Assembly (NCBI GenBank): GCA_014377155.1
Contig: JACMQD010000201.1
Location: 1-7,148 of the forward strand
Reading direction: 5' to 3'
Origin: Herminiimonas sp.
GTDB taxonomy: Bacteria > Pseudomonadota > Gammaproteobacteria > Burkholderiales > Burkholderiaceae
Length of the DNA stretch: 7,148 nt
The number at the start of each line of letters is the position of its first letter. The first letter of the stretch is position 1. The notes beneath the pieces are model-generated. The model was not told where the DNA came from. It saw nothing but the letters and a program-made list of their open reading frames with translations, and ran no database searches. Shown here in pieces: positions 6,178 to 7,148 of the stretch. A program made the position numbers and the translations under genes.

Positions 6178-6852
6178 ATGGCAATTAACCATTGGCCGCC
6201 AGAGCAGCGACCGCGCGAACGGCTCATCAAGCACGGCGCAGCGGCGTTGTCGGACGCCGAACTGCTGGCAGTATTTCTTCGCGTCGGTGTCACGGGGAAA
6301 AGCGCGGTCGACCTCGGGCGCGACATGGTCGGACATTTCGGTTCACTCAACAATCTTTTTTCGGCGTCGCTAGCGGATTTCTCGCTATTGAATGGCTTAG
6401 GGCCAGCCAAGTTTGCCCAATTACAGGCTGTCATGGAGCTGGCACGGCGCGCTTTGGAAGAAGATCTGCGCGTGGGCGTGACGCTGAGCTCGCCGCAAGC
6501 CGTTAAACAGTACCTGCAGCTTCTGGTCGGCAGCCGTCCGCATGAAACCTTCGCGGTATTGTTTTTGGATGTCAAAAACTGCCTGATCGCCTCTGAAGTT
6601 CTCTTTCGCGGAACCCTGACACACACCAGCGTCTATCCACGCGAGGTGGTCAAGGTCGCACTCGCACACAATGCAGCGAGCGTTATCCTGGCGCATAACC
6701 ACCCATCCGGCAGCCCCGAACCCAGCCCGGCAGACCATTCGCTAACCCAAGCGTTGAAGCAAGCGCTGGCGCTGGTGGAGGTACGCGTGCTGGATCATTT
6801 TGTCGTCGCCGGAAAGCGGGTTCATTCGTTTGCGGAGCACGGACAACTATGA
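6178..6852 (+). CDS. radC: RadC family protein (UPF0758, JAMM/MPN+ domain)
   Basis: 224 residues, usual RadC length. The N-terminal part (about 1-95) is the UPF0758 helical region: [20 protein letters not shown] at 11-30 and a helix-hairpin-helix-like [20 protein letters not shown] at 71-90. The C-terminal half (about 103-224) is a JAMM/MPN+ metalloprotease-like fold: Glu140 in [10 protein letters not shown], then H173-N-H175-P-S-G178 ... P182-S-P-A-D186, the complete His-x-His...Asp zinc-binding set. Despite its name, the family's role in DNA repair is doubtful and its biochemical activity is unsettled; RadC-like proteins are also found on mobile elements, but this one is in a housekeeping setting next to rpmB. 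The start at 6178 keeps the conserved [14 protein letters not shown] beginning. No evident Shine-Dalgarno sequence precedes it. Confidence 0.95.
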   Translation: MAINHWPPEQRPRERLIKHGAAALSDAELLAVFLRVGVTGKSAVDLGRDMVGHFGSLNNLFSASLADFSLLNGLGPAKFAQLQAVMELARRALEEDLRVGVTLSSPQAVKQYLQLLVGSRPHETFAVLFLDVKNCLIASEVLFRGTLTHTSVYPREVVKVALAHNAASVILAHNHPSGSPEPSPADHSLTQALKQALALVEVRVLDHFVVAGKRVHSFAEHGQL

Positions 6853-6943
6853 CCCGGTGCGAACGGTGGATAAAACCCCAGCGCAAACATGCCTTGTACG
6901 CTTGAACGATGTGAGCCATCCCAGTACAAAACGTCGTATTTCT

Positions 6944-6949
6944 TATAAT
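6944..6949 (+). promoter_or_regulatory. Isolated perfect -10 hexamer upstream of rpmB
   Basis: A perfect TATAAT occurs in an AT-rich stretch after radC, but no recognisable -35 lies 15-19 nt upstream and there is no TGn extension. It could be a second, weaker start point for rpmB, or chance in AT-rich DNA. Confidence 0.25.
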
Positions 6950-6995
6950 GTTAAATTAATAGAATATTCAAGACACAGTTGTTTTTCGCAAGTCA

Positions 6996-7024
6996 TTGAA
7001 ATACTTGAGATTTTTGGCTATACT
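6996..7024 (+). promoter_or_regulatory. Sigma70 promoter for rpmB
   Basis: TTGAAA (6996-7001, 5 of 6) and TATACT (7019-7024, 5 of 6) are separated by exactly 17 nt. The predicted start near 7031 gives a leader of about 35 nt that includes the rpmB ribosome-binding site. Strong promoters are expected for ribosomal protein genes, and the spacing and position fit very well. Confidence 0.75.
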
Positions 7025-7064
7025 CACTTTTTTTCCAATTTCGGAAATCTTTGAGGAGTGAAAC

Positions 7065-7148
7065 ATGGCGCGTGTCTGCCAAGTCACCGGGAAAAAGCCG
7101 ATGGTCGGCAACAATGTTTCCCATGCAAACAACAAAACAAAACGCCGC
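7065..7148 (+). CDS. rpmB: 50S ribosomal protein L28, N-terminal part (cut by window edge)
   Basis: Only 28 codons are present. The translation starts MARVCQVTGKKPMVGNNVSH and continues ANNKTKRR, the strongly conserved beginning of bacterial L28 (about 78 residues in total), a component of the large ribosomal subunit. GAGGAG (7053-7058) lies 6 nt before the ATG, an excellent ribosome-binding site. Cys5 is the only Cys in the visible part. In proteobacteria rpmB is normally followed by rpmG (L33), which would lie beyond the window. Confidence 0.96.
   Translation, partial: MARVCQVTGKKPMVGNNVSHANNKTKRR

Noticed and set aside
6894..6929. TTGTAC / GTACAA inverted repeat as a radC terminator
   Set aside because: Only 6 bp with a 24-nt loop and no T run after it; no convincing terminator for radC is visible in 6853-6995.
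1..7148. CRISPR arrays, tRNA/rRNA genes, transposase genes, toxin or defence modules
   Set aside because: Looked for and not seen; the coding space is filled by conserved housekeeping and transport genes.

Overview
This window looks like chromosomal core DNA from a betaproteobacterium, most likely Burkholderiales and perhaps an Oxalobacteraceae relative (Herminiimonas, Janthinobacterium, Collimonas or Herbaspirillum type). That placement is inferred from protein style, moderately high GC by eye, and the gene neighbourhood rpmB - radC - fkpB - ispH - liv; no search was run.

Layout from left to right: (1) 1-224, the start of a TspO/MBR membrane protein on the minus strand, cut by the window edge. 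(2) 225-431, an intergenic stretch with a strong intrinsic terminator that closes the liv operon and a weak candidate promoter for tspO. (3) 432-4119, the minus-strand operon livH-livM-livG-livF, tightly packed with gaps of 11, 9 and -1 nt. It encodes the two permeases and two ATPases of a branched-chain (or related hydrophobic) amino acid ABC importer. No periplasmic binding protein gene is present. (4) 4120-4591, 472 bp without a conventional gene, holding a good sigma70-like promoter, a possible 17-codon reading frame, an intrinsic terminator and two inverted repeats, all plausibly read on the minus strand. (5) 4592-6047, minus-strand fkpB (SlpA-type FKBP prolyl isomerase) and ispH (last enzyme of the MEP isoprenoid pathway), 52 bp apart. 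(6) 6048-6177, the divergent control region. (7) 6178-6852, radC on the plus strand. (8) 6853-7064, a leader with a near-consensus promoter for (9) rpmB (ribosomal protein L28), cut at the right edge after 28 codons.

How the genes work together: LivH and LivM form the transmembrane channel, LivG and LivF bind and hydrolyse ATP, and a substrate-binding protein encoded elsewhere must deliver the ligand. FkpB and IspH are commonly neighbours in proteobacteria but have unrelated activities. RadC and L28 are housekeeping neighbours.

I see no new multi-gene system here: no mobile element genes, CRISPR, tRNA, rRNA, or toxin/defence cassette. The most interesting part is the 472 bp upstream of livH, where the order promoter - tiny Ile/Leu/Val-containing frame - terminator - operon would fit either transcription attenuation or a stand-alone small RNA. 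This is a hypothesis only, and the simplest alternative is that the terminator just ends upstream transcription.
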